Below are positions 8,586 through 17,608 of a stretch of DNA of 55,686 nt, piece after piece. This DNA is from Sulfurospirillum sp964466465. Lineage in GTDB: Bacteria; Campylobacterota; Campylobacteria; Campylobacterales; Sulfurospirillaceae. The stretch spans positions 1 through 55,686 of the forward strand of contig CAYXNJ010000012.1 of the NCBI GenBank assembly GCA_964466465.1. The letters run 5' to 3'. Below the pieces are notes generated by a model. The model saw only the letters and a list, made by a program, of their open reading frames with translations. It was not told where the DNA came from and searched no databases. The translations under genes and the position numbers were made by a program. Positions within the stretch are counted from its first letter, which is position 1, and the number at the start of each line of letters is the position of its first letter.

Positions 8586-9608
8586 ATGGCAATAACCGTC
8601 TTTTATGACAAAGATTGTGATTTAAGCATTATTCGCTCTAAAAAAGTAGCGATGATTGGTTTTGGTTCTCAAGGACACGCACATGCAGAAAATCTTCGCG
8701 ATAGCGGTGTAGAAGTCGTTGTAGGTCTTAGAAAAGATGGTAGTTCATGGGCGAAAGCAGAAGCAAAAGGTTTTAAAGTTATGACAGTTGCTGAAGCAAC
8801 CAAATATGCTGATGTCATCATGATTTTGTTACCAGATGAGATGCAAGCAGATGTCTTTGCTGAAGAGATTAAACCAAACTTGGCAGCTGGTAAAGCAATC
8901 GCTTTCGGTCATGGTTTTAACATTCATTATGGTCAAATTGTTACTCCAAAAGGTGTAGATTGTATTATGATCGCTCCAAAAGCACCAGGACATACTGTAA
9001 GAAGTGAGTTCGTAAACGGTGGTGGTATTCCAGATCTTATCGCAATCGATCAAGACGCAACAGGTAAAGCAAAAGCATTGGCGCTTAGCTATGCTTCTGC
9101 AATCGGTGGTGGTAGAACTGGTATCATTGAAACAACATTCAAAGATGAGACAGAGACGGATCTTTTTGGTGAGCAAGCGGTTCTGTGTGGTGGTGCAACT
9201 GCCCTTATTGAAGCGGGTTTTCAAACATTGGTTGAAGCGGGTTATGAGCCTGAGATGGCATACTTTGAGTGTTTACATGAGCTTAAACTTATCGTTGATT
9301 TGATGTACCAAGGCGGCATCGCTGATATGCGTTACTCTATCTCTAACACAGCAGAGTATGGTGACTATGTAAGTGGTAAAAGAGTTATCAATGCAGAATC
9401 AAAAGCTGCGATGAAAGAGATTTTAGCTGAGATTCAAGATGGTCGTTTTGCAAAAGATTTTATCCTTGAGAGAAAAGCAGGATACACTCGTATGAACGCA
9501 GAGCGTGCAAAAACTGAGAGAAGTCTTCTTAACAAAACAGGTGAGAAACTCAGAGCTATGATGCCTTGGATCACTTCTAAAAAAATCATCAACAAAGACA
9601 AAAACTAA
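8586..9608 (+). CDS. ilvC: Ketol-acid reductoisomerase (NADP+)
   Basis: IlvC converts 2-acetolactate to 2,3-dihydroxy-isovalerate in valine, leucine and isoleucine synthesis, using NADPH and Mg2+. The 340-aa class I protein shows the Rossmann motif 'GFGSQGHAHA' (about 25-34) and a cofactor loop 'RKDGSSW' (serines typical of NADPH use). The metal site is seen in 'DLFGEQAVLCGG' and in the C-terminal knotted domain 'YSISNTAEYGDY'. It has its own promoter and a strong terminator, so it is monocistronic. Confidence 0.97.
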   Translation: MAITVFYDKDCDLSIIRSKKVAMIGFGSQGHAHAENLRDSGVEVVVGLRKDGSSWAKAEAKGFKVMTVAEATKYADVIMILLPDEMQADVFAEEIKPNLAAGKAIAFGHGFNIHYGQIVTPKGVDCIMIAPKAPGHTVRSEFVNGGGIPDLIAIDQDATGKAKALALSYASAIGGGRTGIIETTFKDETETDLFGEQAVLCGGATALIEAGFQTLVEAGYEPEMAYFECLHELKLIVDLMYQGGIADMRYSISNTAEYGDYVSGKRVINAESKAAMKEILAEIQDGRFAKDFILERKAGYTRMNAERAKTERSLLNKTGEKLRAMMPWITSKKIINKDKN

Positions 9609-9646
9609 TCACACGATTATTTCCCGTAACAGCGGGTGTACACTGG

Positions 9647-9675
9647 ATGGTAAGAGAGCTTGGCTCTCTTACCAT
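9647..9675 (+). terminator. Intrinsic terminator after ilvC
   Basis: A perfect stem of at least 11 bp (9649-9659 with 9663-9673, extendable to 9647-9675) with a TTG loop is followed by ATTATTTTTAT. This is the strongest intrinsic terminator in the window. Confidence 0.9.
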
Positions 9676-9692
9676 TATTTTTATACATTTGA

Positions 9693-9698
9693 TATAAC
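9693..9698 (+). promoter_or_regulatory. Putative -10 element for minDE
   Basis: TATAAC lies 17 nt upstream of the minD start and just after the ilvC terminator. The leader would be very short, about 10 nt, but contains the AAAGAGG ribosome site. Confidence 0.4.
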
Positions 9699-9714
9699 AA
9701 TTTAAAGAGGTTAC

Positions 9715-10524
9715 ATGGGCATTGTTATCACCGTAACGTCTGGCAAGGGTGGTGTTGGCAAATCAACAACCACAGCAAACCTTGCTGTAGGACTTGCAAA
9801 TTTAGGTAAAAAAGTTGTTGCGATTGACTTTGATATAGGTCTTAGAAATCTCGACATGATCTTAGGACTTGAAAATCGCATCGTCTATGATGTTGTGGAT
9901 GTGATGGAAGGTCGTTGTAACCTTGCACAAGCCCTGATTAACGATAAAAAATCTAAGACACTTTACTTCCTACCTGCAAGCCAGACCAAAGATAAAGATA
10001 TTTTGAATAAAGATAAAGTTAAAGCGTTGATTGAAAACCTCAAAGAGAGTTTTGACATTGTATTGCTTGATTCTCCTGCTGGCATTGAAAGTGGTTTTGA
10101 ACACTCAATTTTCCTAGCAGACCGTGCGCTCATCGTCTCTACACCTGATGTGAGCTCTGTTCGCGATGCAGACCGTGTTATCGGTATTATTGATGCAAAG
10201 AGTGAAAAAGCGAAAAATGGTGAAGAGGTTGAAAAGCACATTATTATTAACCGTATTAAGCCAGAGATGGTTGATGCTGGTAATATGCTCAGCGTTGAAG
10301 ATGTATTGAGTATTTTAGCGCTTCCACTCATTGGCATTGTTCCTGATGATGAAGATATTATTACATCGACCAATACAGGCTCACCGATTGTTAACAAAGA
10401 AAAATCGCTCTCAGCAGAAGCGTACCGCAATATTGCACGTCGTATCTTAGGCGAAGAGGTTGAATTTTTAGATATTCGAGCTAAGAAAGGACTTATTGCC
10501 ACTTTGAAAGGAATGTTCAAATGA
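9715..10524 (+). CDS. minD: Septum site-determining ATPase MinD
   Basis: MinD is a ParA-type membrane ATPase that with MinE places the division site at mid-cell. The 269-aa protein has the deviant Walker A 'GKGGVGKSTTT' (about 10-20) and 'DFDIGLRNLDMILG'. A C-terminal amphipathic membrane-targeting helix is seen in 'KGLIATLKGMFK'. It overlaps minE by 4 nt (ATGA), as is usual for the pair. No minC is present in this window. Confidence 0.96.
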   Translation: MGIVITVTSGKGGVGKSTTTANLAVGLANLGKKVVAIDFDIGLRNLDMILGLENRIVYDVVDVMEGRCNLAQALINDKKSKTLYFLPASQTKDKDILNKDKVKALIENLKESFDIVLLDSPAGIESGFEHSIFLADRALIVSTPDVSSVRDADRVIGIIDAKSEKAKNGEEVEKHIIINRIKPEMVDAGNMLSVEDVLSILALPLIGIVPDDEDIITSTNTGSPIVNKEKSLSAEAYRNIARRILGEEVEFLDIRAKKGLIATLKGMFK

Positions 10525-10760
10525 GTTTCTTTGAAAGTATTTTTGGACGGAATAAAAACACCGCTGATGTGGCAAAAAATCGTTTAAAAATCATGCTTGC
10601 ACATGAGAGAGCAAGTTGTAAGTTACCGTATATGGACGATCTTCGCAATGATTTGATTGCGGTGATTCGTAAATATACAAAAGTAGAAGATGTGAAAATT
10701 ACCTCTCAAACCAATCAAAATCTTGAATTATTAGAAGTAGAAGTCATTCTTGGAAAGTAA
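10521..10760 (+). CDS. minE: Cell division topological specificity factor MinE
   Basis: MinE stimulates MinD ATPase and drives MinD off the membrane. The 79-aa protein has the N-terminal membrane-targeting 'MSFFESIFG', the MinD contact segment 'KNRLKIMLAHERAS' (about 19-32), and the dimerising beta domain after it. It overlaps minD by 4 nt. The next gene follows 8 nt downstream. Confidence 0.95.
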   Translation: MSFFESIFGRNKNTADVAKNRLKIMLAHERASCKLPYMDDLRNDLIAVIRKYTKVEDVKITSQTNQNLELLEVEVILGK

Positions 10761-10768
10761 TTGCATTT

Positions 10769-11914
10769 ATGGTAAAAAAGATTAAAGAAAAACGTTCCCC
10801 AAAAGAGTCCTCTTCGTTCCATGAGATAAGATCAGCGCAACTGAAAAAGTATAGCCTGATCTTAATGCTCATTCTAACCTTAAGCATGATAGCGTTTGGT
10901 GCATACTTGTATATGACAACTTCGTACCAGCAGTATAAAATTGTACAACAATCTAAAACATCTTCAAGTGATGAACTTATGCGTAAGATGAAACAGATGT
11001 TGGATGAGGAAAAAGCACGGCAAGTGACTTTACCACCTGTCCCTACAGCTACAGTAGAAGCCAATATTTCTGTTACAACTGACAACAATCAAAGCACTGA
11101 AAAACCTCTTGAAAACAATGATACACAAGCAGCTACAGTGATTCCTTCGGTGCATGAAGAGGAGAGTAAAACACATGAACTCTCAGAAGTCAGTGACTAT
11201 CAGCGTAGCATTAAAGAGAGTGGAAAGCCTCATAAGCCTCATGAAGTTATTCGTAAAAAGTATCCTGAGGGTACAACGCCGAAGCTTGCTATTATTATTG
11301 ATGATGTCTCTTTCCCTTGGCAGACACGCATGATGAAAGAGATACCGTATAAAGTCACTCCTTCATTTTTTCCTCCTACCAAAGGGCATCCAGAAACAGT
11401 GCGCTTATCGCATGAGTTTCCATTCGCTATGATTCACTTACCGATGGAATCAAAAAATTACTCTTCGCCAGAGCCTGATACGCTCAATATTGTTGATTCG
11501 AGTGAAGTGATTGAGCGAAGAATTAAACGTATTAAAGAGTGGTTTCCTGATCTTGTTTATTATAACAACCATACAGGTGGTTCTTTTACCGCAGATTACA
11601 ACGCGATGGATCGTTTGGTAAAGATTATGAAAGAGCATGGCCTTGTTTTTGTTGACAGTCGTACCGTTGGAAATTCTAAAGCACCTGAAATTACAAAAAA
11701 ATACGATATGTTTCTCTACTCAAGAGACGTATTTCTCGATAATTCATTGGATAAAAGCTTGATTCGTACACAGCTTAAAGAAGCGGTGATGAAAGCAAAA
11801 AAACACGGTTATGCCATCGCTATTGGGCATCCACATAAAAACACACTTGAAGTTCTTAGAGATTCAAGAGATCTTTTAGAGGGTGTTGATATGGTTTATC
11901 TCAAAGATTTATGA
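10769..11914 (+). CDS. Divergent polysaccharide deacetylase family protein
   Basis: The 381-aa protein has one membrane-spanning segment (about 30-50) and then a low-complexity linker (about 65-165). The periplasmic divergent polysaccharide deacetylase (YibQ-like) domain begins at 'PKLAIIIDDVSF' and continues through 'FAMIHLPMES', 'NNHTGGSFT', 'VFVDSRTVGNS' and 'AIAIGHPHKNTLEVL'. The family resembles carbohydrate esterases acting on the cell wall, but the substrate is not established. It lies between minE and dprA and overlaps the dprA start. Confidence 0.85.
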   Translation: MVKKIKEKRSPKESSSFHEIRSAQLKKYSLILMLILTLSMIAFGAYLYMTTSYQQYKIVQQSKTSSSDELMRKMKQMLDEEKARQVTLPPVPTATVEANISVTTDNNQSTEKPLENNDTQAATVIPSVHEEESKTHELSEVSDYQRSIKESGKPHKPHEVIRKKYPEGTTPKLAIIIDDVSFPWQTRMMKEIPYKVTPSFFPPTKGHPETVRLSHEFPFAMIHLPMESKNYSSPEPDTLNIVDSSEVIERRIKRIKEWFPDLVYYNNHTGGSFTADYNAMDRLVKIMKEHGLVFVDSRTVGNSKAPEITKKYDMFLYSRDVFLDNSLDKSLIRTQLKEAVMKAKKHGYAIAIGHPHKNTLEVLRDSRDLLEGVDMVYLKDL

Positions 11915-12684
11915 TGATTCAAACGATAGACTTTCATGTTCCTGAATTGGAAAAGATGAAAGTCTATCCAAAAGCACTCTATTTTCTAGGCAATCCAACA
12001 CTCCTTGAACGTCCCAAAATATCTATTGTAGGAACCCGCCATCCTATCAATTACACCAAAATCTATACACAAGAATTAGCACGTAAATTCTCCCTTGCAG
12101 GAGTATGTATTGTCAGTGGTGGGGCACAAGGAGTGGACGGTTTGGCTCATCACGCAGCAGGCGTTTCTAACACGATTATGGTCTCAGGAACAGGACTTGA
12201 TATTCGCTACCCTGCCATTCATCAAAAATTGATTGCTGAGATTGAAAAAGAGGGGTTGGTTCTGAGTCAATTTGAAGCAGGACAACCTTCGTTGAAATGG
12301 AATTTTCCCTTGCGTAATGAACTCATTGTTGCGCTTGGAGAAGCCCTTATTGTGGCACAAGCAGATTTGAAAAGTGGAACCATGCACAGCATTGAGTTTG
12401 CGCTTAAAATGCAAAAGCCTATTTATGTATTGCCCCACCATTTGGGTGAGAGTGAGGGGACCAATTGGCTCTTAGCCCAAAGGCTTGCAACACCCATTTA
12501 TAACATCGATGCTTTTGTCAAAAAGTTTGGCTCTATAGATGTGGATGAAAGTGATGATTTTTTACGCTATTGCGATACCAATCCATTGTATCACGATGCT
12601 GTGGCACACTATGCACAAAAAGTATTTGAATACGAATGTTTAGGTACAATAAAAGTTGAAAATGGACGCATAAGGCGTACGTAA
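11911..12684 (+). CDS. dprA: DNA-processing protein DprA
   Basis: DprA binds incoming single-stranded DNA and loads RecA during natural transformation. The 257-aa protein is essentially only the Rossmann-like core: 'ISIVGTRHPINYTK' (about 33-46), 'IVSGGAQGVDGLAH' (about 68-81), 'MVSGTGLDIRYP', and 'RNELIVALGEALIVAQA'. The N-terminal SAM and C-terminal winged-helix domains of longer DprA proteins are absent, which I recall as normal for Campylobacterota. Start is ATG at 11911 or 11914, overlapping the deacetylase stop. Confidence 0.92.
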   Translation: MMIQTIDFHVPELEKMKVYPKALYFLGNPTLLERPKISIVGTRHPINYTKIYTQELARKFSLAGVCIVSGGAQGVDGLAHHAAGVSNTIMVSGTGLDIRYPAIHQKLIAEIEKEGLVLSQFEAGQPSLKWNFPLRNELIVALGEALIVAQADLKSGTMHSIEFALKMQKPIYVLPHHLGESEGTNWLLAQRLATPIYNIDAFVKKFGSIDVDESDDFLRYCDTNPLYHDAVAHYAQKVFEYECLGTIKVENGRIRRT

Positions 12685-12693
12685 AGGACACGT

Positions 12694-13497
12694 ATGGGAT
12701 TTGAGTGGATTTTGGCATTTTTAGCGTTAGGCTTAGTCGTTGGTTTTATGGCAGGGTTGCTTGGTATTGGAGGGGGAGGCATTATGGTGCCAGTACTGAC
12801 ATCCATTTTCTTAGCACAAGGGGTTCCTGTGGAGCAAGTTGTCCACATGGCACTTGGAACGTCTATGGCGTCCATTGTCTTTACCTCATTTGCGAGTATG
12901 CGGGCACACCATAAAAAGGGTGCTGTGATGTGGAATGTAGTGAAGGTTATGGCAGGTGGTGTCATTATTGGAACGTTTGCAGCTACCTTTTTAGCAACCT
13001 ATATGAAATCCGTACATCTGGCGATTTTCTTTGCTATCTTTATGGCGTATGTTTCCATTCAAATGGCTATTGATAAAAAGCCAAAAGCAAGTCGCGAACT
13101 CTCCACACCTGCGTCTTTATTTAGTGTGGGTTCACTCATTGGCATTGTCTCAGCACTCGTTTCCATCGGAGGAGGTTCCCTTACTGTGCCTTATCTTGTG
13201 TGGCAAAATGTAGATTTGAAAAAGGCGATAGCAACGTCTGCTGCTATTGGATTTCCTCTTTCCATCGCAGGAACGGTTGGGTACATCGTCAATGGCATGA
13301 TGCAAAGCTCTAGTGGCGCAGAGATGATGCTCGGATTTGTCTATTTGCCTGGTGTTGTGCTCATTTCAGTTGTGAGTTACTTTATGGCTCCTTTGGGCGC
13401 AAAGATGGCACATACGCTTCCTGTTGGCAAACTCAAAAAGATTTTTGCTTTACTGTTGATGGTACTTAGCATTAAAATGCTAACATCTGTCATCTAA
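12694..13497 (+). CDS. Sulfite exporter TauE/SafE family membrane protein
   Basis: This is a 267-aa polytopic inner-membrane protein with about eight membrane segments. It has the two-fold repeated TauE/SafE pattern: 'GFMAGLLGIGGGGIMVPVL' (about 19-37) and 'GIVSALVSIGGGSLTVPYLV' (about 149-168). The family exports or imports small anions such as sulfite or organosulfur compounds, but the substrate here cannot be read from sequence. An AAAGGACACGT ribosome site fits the start. It follows dprA by 9 nt. Confidence 0.9.
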   Translation: MGFEWILAFLALGLVVGFMAGLLGIGGGGIMVPVLTSIFLAQGVPVEQVVHMALGTSMASIVFTSFASMRAHHKKGAVMWNVVKVMAGGVIIGTFAATFLATYMKSVHLAIFFAIFMAYVSIQMAIDKKPKASRELSTPASLFSVGSLIGIVSALVSIGGGSLTVPYLVWQNVDLKKAIATSAAIGFPLSIAGTVGYIVNGMMQSSSGAEMMLGFVYLPGVVLISVVSYFMAPLGAKMAHTLPVGKLKKIFALLLMVLSIKMLTSVI

Positions 13498-13523
13498 AAT
13501 GATGTGTATAAAAGAGGAATATA

Positions 13524-14048
13524 ATGCATAGAGGTTTTTTTATGGCACTTGTATTGCCTTCGCTGCTTTTTTGTGCGAGTAATCTTTTCGATGAAAGTCA
13601 AGCGGTTGCTGTTCCAAACGGCTGTATGGAACGCATTGAAATCAAAAATAGTTATACGCCTATTGATCTGTTTAAATCCAGTGCTGTTTGTATTGAAGAG
13701 CAAAAATATCCCCAAGCGGTTGAGCTTTATCTTGTCGCTACGGCGTATGGCTATTTTGATACAGGACGTGTGGTCGATAAAAGTACACGAAACGCCCTAG
13801 ATACATTTAAAACTGAGATTTTTGGCCCACTAGATGCTAAGAAACGTAACCAGTTTGCAGAAGCATTAAGAACAAGGCTGGATGATATGAAATCAAGTTG
13901 TTCATTTCTCTCAAAATTGGGACACCCAACGTATTACCCTGAGTACATGGTTCAAACAGGTGTAACGCGCGGAGATGGGCTTATTTTGAACTATAACGCC
14001 AAAGCATTGTGGGAAGATACACGCGTTAATTATTTGCGCTGTCCTTAA
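13524..14048 (+). CDS. Putative exported protein of unknown function
   Basis: I do not recognise a family. The 174-aa product has a likely signal peptide (about 1-18, 'GFFMALVLPSLLFCAS') and five cysteines (17, 34, 56, 132 and the penultimate residue 173). A helical middle section ('AVELYLVATAYGYFDTGRV') resembles Sel1/TPR-like periplasmic proteins. It has a good AGAGGAATATA ribosome site and follows the TauE/SafE gene by 26 nt. Its end overlaps the end of the convergent sdaA gene by 4 nt. Probably periplasmic. Confidence 0.7.
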   Translation: MHRGFFMALVLPSLLFCASNLFDESQAVAVPNGCMERIEIKNSYTPIDLFKSSAVCIEEQKYPQAVELYLVATAYGYFDTGRVVDKSTRNALDTFKTEIFGPLDAKKRNQFAEALRTRLDDMKSSCSFLSKLGHPTYYPEYMVQTGVTRGDGLILNYNAKALWEDTRVNYLRCP

Positions 14049-15235
14049 AGATAACGCTTTGCAAGGCCTCCTAAAGAGGTCTCTTTGTACTTGGTGTTCA
14101 TATCTTTACCCGTTTCTACCATCGTTTGAATAATCTCATCAAAGCTTACTTTATGAGCTCCATCGGTATAAGAGGTGTATTCTGCTGCGTCAATGGCGCG
14201 AATCGCCGCTACAGCATTACGCTCAATACACGGCACTTGTACGTACCCTGCTATAGGGTCACATGTCATGCCTAAGTGATGCTCTAAGCCCATCTCTGCC
14301 GCATAGTCAATCTGCTGTAAATTTCCCCCAAAAAGGTACGATGCCATGCCTGCCGCCATCGAACAGGCAACGCCCACTTCGCCTTGACATCCCACTTCTG
14401 CCCCTGAGATAGAGCCATTGAATTTTACGATATTGCCTAAAAGTCCAGCAACGGCAAGAGCACGCAGACAATCGGTTTGGTCTAAGTTGTAAAGCTCTTT
14501 GAGGTAGCGAAGTACCGCTGGAACAACCCCACAAGCTCCGCACGTGGGTGCGGTTACGACGACATTGCCTGAAGCATTTTCTTCGCTGGTTGCAAGAGCA
14601 TAGGCGAAAATCATGCCGTGTGCTCGTTTTTCTTCTTTACGGGCTTTGGCAAAAAACATAGGGGCTTTTCTAGGGTACTGAAGGATGCCAGGTAACACAC
14701 CTGTCTGTTTTAAACCCCTATCAATAGCTGCTTGCATGGTTGTCCATACTTCTTCAAGATACTTCCATATCTCTTTACCTTCGTATTCTTCAACGTATTG
14801 CCAAAGCTCTTTATGTTCCTTTTGACACCATTTTATGATCTCAGTCATCGTTGTCAGAGGGTAAATAGACGGCTCAGAAATAGGGCTTTCGTTGGCTTCT
14901 TTTAAGGCACTTCCTCCGACACTATAGACTTCCCATGAGCCTAGAAGTTCAGCTTTGTCGTTAAAGGCTTCGAAAAACATGCCATTGGAGTGAAACGGCT
15001 TGGTGATGTCAGGACGAAAAATGATTTCAACACCTTCTGTTGCTAAGGCTTGACGGAGTGCTTCATCGGTTAAGTGTCCACGCCCAGTTGCTGCAAGAGA
15101 ACCAAAGAGTGTAACGCGGTATAAAGATGCGTTTGGAAAGCGTTTTTTAAAAAGGGTTCCTGCATTAAAAGGTCCCATTGTGTGGCTTGAAGAAGGTCCA
15201 TGACCTATACAATAAAATGATTTGAGTGATTGCAT
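14045..15235 (-). CDS. sdaA: L-serine ammonia-lyase (iron-sulfur dependent)
   Basis: The enzyme deaminates L-serine to pyruvate and ammonia. The 396-aa single-chain form carries the beta domain first ('GHGPSSSHTMGPFNAG', about 11-26) and then the alpha domain with the cluster cysteines in 'APTCGACGVVP' (about 229-239), 'GCQGEVGVACSMAAG' and 'MTCDPIAGYVQVPCIERN'. Serine is a main carbon source for many Campylobacterota; no transporter gene is adjacent here. The start has an AAAGGTGTATT ribosome site. Confidence 0.93.
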   Translation of the reverse strand: MQSLKSFYCIGHGPSSSHTMGPFNAGTLFKKRFPNASLYRVTLFGSLAATGRGHLTDEALRQALATEGVEIIFRPDITKPFHSNGMFFEAFNDKAELLGSWEVYSVGGSALKEANESPISEPSIYPLTTMTEIIKWCQKEHKELWQYVEEYEGKEIWKYLEEVWTTMQAAIDRGLKQTGVLPGILQYPRKAPMFFAKARKEEKRAHGMIFAYALATSEENASGNVVVTAPTCGACGVVPAVLRYLKELYNLDQTDCLRALAVAGLLGNIVKFNGSISGAEVGCQGEVGVACSMAAGMASYLFGGNLQQIDYAAEMGLEHHLGMTCDPIAGYVQVPCIERNAVAAIRAIDAAEYTSYTDGAHKVSFDEIIQTMVETGKDMNTKYKETSLGGLAKRYL

Positions 15236-15268
15236 AATACACCTTTATGGTTGGCGAAAAATTGGCGG

Positions 15269-15274
15269 ATTATA
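15269..15274 (-). promoter_or_regulatory. Putative -10 element for sdaA
   Basis: TATAAT on the minus strand lies 34 nt upstream of the sdaA start, in the region divergent from ruvX. Confidence 0.5.
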
Positions 15275-15364
15275 TCATACAAATCGAATTTTTTATGGGA
15301 GGCGCAAAGAGCGCTTTAAATCAATCTTTGATAGAATAAAATAATTCTAACAAAGAGTAAATGT

Positions 15365-15772
15365 GTGAAAAAAATAGCAAGTATTGATATTGGGCTTAAA
15401 CGAATCGGTGTTGCACTCTGCTTGAGCTTAAATATTGTGACACCACAAGAGGCAATCCTTCGTAAAAATCGTGACCAAGCAGCACGTGATGTGGATGCTT
15501 TTTTAAATGAGTGGAATATTGAGCTTTTAGTCGTGGGGCTTCCTAAAGGGGGCAGCAGTAGTGAAGAGATGGAGCGACGCATTAAACATTTTGTATCCCT
15601 CTTAGCGTTTAGCGGAGAAGTAGTGTATCAGGACGAATATGGCTCAAGCAATGAGGCTAAAGAGATGATGCAAGGTGTAATTCGCCAAAAAAGAGATGGC
15701 AGGATTGATTCTATGGCAGCAAAGGTCATTTTAGAGCGTTATTTGGATGCACAAAAGGGTTGTCATGGTTGA
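15365..15772 (+). CDS. ruvX: Holliday junction resolvase-like protein RuvX (YqgF)
   Basis: The YqgF/RuvX family has an RNase H fold and is linked to rRNA processing and recombination. The 135-aa protein shows 'SIDIGLKRIGVAL' (about 5-17) with the first catalytic aspartate, 'VGLPKGGSSSEEM', 'YQDEYGSSNEAKEM' and a final 'RIDSMAAKVILERYL'. The start is GTG at 15365. Its stop overlaps the next gene's probable start. Confidence 0.88.
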   Translation: MKKIASIDIGLKRIGVALCLSLNIVTPQEAILRKNRDQAARDVDAFLNEWNIELLVVGLPKGGSSSEEMERRIKHFVSLLAFSGEVVYQDEYGSSNEAKEMMQGVIRQKRDGRIDSMAAKVILERYLDAQKGCHG

Positions 15773-16373
15773 GCTCATGGTTGCCGATATAATCGGTACA
15801 GTCGCTTTTGCACTCAGTGGTTTTTATGTTGCCGTCAAAGAGAAGCTTGATTTACTGGGTGTATTTATCGCTTCGTTTTTAACAGCGCTTGGTGGTGGAT
15901 TGGTGCGTGATATGCTTGCAGATCGACCTCCTTACACATTCACGAACTTAATGCCTACTTTTTTAGTTTTGGGCGTTATTGTTTTTAGTATTTTGTTCAA
16001 ATTACACCAAAAAGATGAAATAGAAAAGACATTTTATTTTATCGTGAGTGATACACTGGGGCTAGTCTCTTTTTCAATTACAGGTGCGCTTATTGGTTTA
16101 CAGGCGGGGTTTAATTTCTTTGGAGTGATCTTGCTTGCGCTGATTACTGCAGTTGGCGGTGGTGTCATACGCGATATTTTACTGAATCGTGTACCTCTTC
16201 TGTTAACCAGTGAGTTTTATGGAACGGTTGCACTGTTGGTAGGAGCGATTTTATTTGTATTTGCACAGTTTGATATAAGTGGTTATATGCCTTTGATGTT
16301 CGTTTTTACATTTGGGGTTGCCCTTAGGTTATTGGCATATTACAAACAGTGGAATTTACCTAAAATTGGGTAG
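15765..16373 (+). CDS. TRIC-type cation channel family membrane protein (YadS-like)
   Basis: The protein has two similar halves of three membrane segments each. The repeated motif is 'LTALGGGLVRDMLADRPP' (about 39-56) and 'ITAVGGGVIRDILLNRVP' (about 126-143), which defines the UPF0126/TRIC family of trimeric cation channels. Starts at 15747, 15765 and 15777 are possible. 15765 (ATG overlapping the ruvX stop as ATGGTTGA) gives a 202-aa protein with a hydrophobic N-terminus. Physiological role in bacteria is not settled. Confidence 0.85.
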   Translation: MVELMVADIIGTVAFALSGFYVAVKEKLDLLGVFIASFLTALGGGLVRDMLADRPPYTFTNLMPTFLVLGVIVFSILFKLHQKDEIEKTFYFIVSDTLGLVSFSITGALIGLQAGFNFFGVILLALITAVGGGVIRDILLNRVPLLLTSEFYGTVALLVGAILFVFAQFDISGYMPLMFVFTFGVALRLLAYYKQWNLPKIG

Positions 16374-16381
16374 CAATCCGC

Positions 16382-16387
16382 TATAAT
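16382..16387 (+). promoter_or_regulatory. Putative -10 element for argD-midA-thiS
   Basis: TATAAT lies 24 nt upstream of the argD start, just after the stop of the TRIC-family gene. Confidence 0.5.
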
Positions 16388-16411
16388 TGCGTTTTTTTAG
16401 AGGAGTACGTT

Positions 16412-17599
16412 ATGGATTTTGAAAGTATGGATAAAGAGTATGTGTTGCAGACCTATGCGAGAAACTATGTCAATTTTAAACACGGTATCAACGCAACCCT
16501 TTTTGATGATAAAGGAAGAGATTATATCGACTTTACGAGTGGTATTGGTGTTGTAAGTGTAGGACACGGCAATCAAAGACTTGCTGATGCTATCAGTGAT
16601 CAAGCACGTCATATCATTCACACATCAAATCTTTATATGATTGAGCCACAAGCAAGACTTGCTAAAAAAATCAATGAACTTACAGGTTTTGACGTTGGTG
16701 TCTTTTTTGGAAATTCAGGCGCAGAAGCGAATGAAGGAGCCATCAAACTTGCTCGAAAGTATGGCGAGAAAAAATTTGCCAATAAAAAATATAAAGTTTT
16801 AACTCTTGAACACTCATTTCATGGAAGAACCATCACAACGGTCAAAGCAACAGGACAAGCAAGTTTTCATAAAAGTGCTTTTGCTCCGTATCCAGAAGGG
16901 TTTTCTTATACAAAAGAGATTGCAGATCTATACAATACCATCGATGATGAAACCGTTGCTGTAATGATAGAACTTGTACAAGGCGAGGGCGGTGTTAAAG
17001 CATTTCCTAAAAAAGACATCCAAGATTTGGCAAAATTTCTGAAAGAAAAAGAGATTTTATTGATTATTGATGAAGTTCAAAGTGGCGTTTTTAGAAGTGG
17101 TGAGTTTTTAGCAACATCACTTTATGAGATTGAACCAGACATCATTACGCTTGCAAAAGGCTTAGCAGGTGGTGTGCCTATTGGTGCTGTGGTGACAAAG
17201 CATAAAGATATTTTTGAAGCAGGTGATCATGGCAGTACGTTTGGTGGTAATTTCCTCTCTACCCGTGCAGGACTCGAAGCACTCGCTATTTTAGATGAGT
17301 ACAAACAAAGCGGAATGCTTGATGAAGCATTGATCTATTTTGAGAGTAAACTCCAAGCATTATGCAAAGCATACCCAACGTTGTTTGTAAGTGTTGAAGG
17401 TCTTGGATTGATGCGCGGTATGAAATGTGCGAGCGGTGAGATTTTAGCGAGCCTTATTAAAAAAGCCTTTGAAGATGGTGTATTGGTTTTAAAAGCAGGG
17501 CAAAATACACTCCGTTTCTTACCTCCACTCACGATCTCAAGAGAAGAGATAGACGAAGGCTTTAAACGCCTAGAGAGTGCGTGTCAAGCACTTTTGTAA
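16412..17599 (+). CDS. argD: Acetylornithine aminotransferase
   Basis: This is a PLP-dependent class III aminotransferase of arginine synthesis, probably also serving succinyl-diaminopimelate in lysine synthesis. The 395-aa protein shows 'FGNSGAEANEGAIKLARKY' (about 97-115), 'HGRTITTVKATGQ', 'LLIIDEVQSGVFRSG' and the PLP lysine in 'ITLAKGLAGGVPIGA' (about 248). The start follows an AGAGGAGTACGTT ribosome site. midA begins 9 nt after its stop. Confidence 0.93.
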   Translation: MDFESMDKEYVLQTYARNYVNFKHGINATLFDDKGRDYIDFTSGIGVVSVGHGNQRLADAISDQARHIIHTSNLYMIEPQARLAKKINELTGFDVGVFFGNSGAEANEGAIKLARKYGEKKFANKKYKVLTLEHSFHGRTITTVKATGQASFHKSAFAPYPEGFSYTKEIADLYNTIDDETVAVMIELVQGEGGVKAFPKKDIQDLAKFLKEKEILLIIDEVQSGVFRSGEFLATSLYEIEPDIITLAKGLAGGVPIGAVVTKHKDIFEAGDHGSTFGGNFLSTRAGLEALAILDEYKQSGMLDEALIYFESKLQALCKAYPTLFVSVEGLGLMRGMKCASGEILASLIKKAFEDGVLVLKAGQNTLRFLPPLTISREEIDEGFKRLESACQALL

Positions 17600-17608
17600 A
17601 AGAGATAC

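Noticed and set aside
8829..9224. Open frame (131 aa) antisense to ilvC
   Set aside because: It is cysteine- and threonine-rich shadow coding within a strongly conserved gene.
9963..10520. Long open frame (185 aa) antisense to minD
   Set aside because: It lies wholly within minD, has no ribosome site or family pattern, and its serine- and isoleucine-rich product is what reverse reading of such genes gives.
12609..12965. Open frame (118 aa) antisense across the dprA/TauE junction
   Set aside because: Both plus-strand genes there have clear family motifs. The antisense product is low complexity and has no ribosome site.
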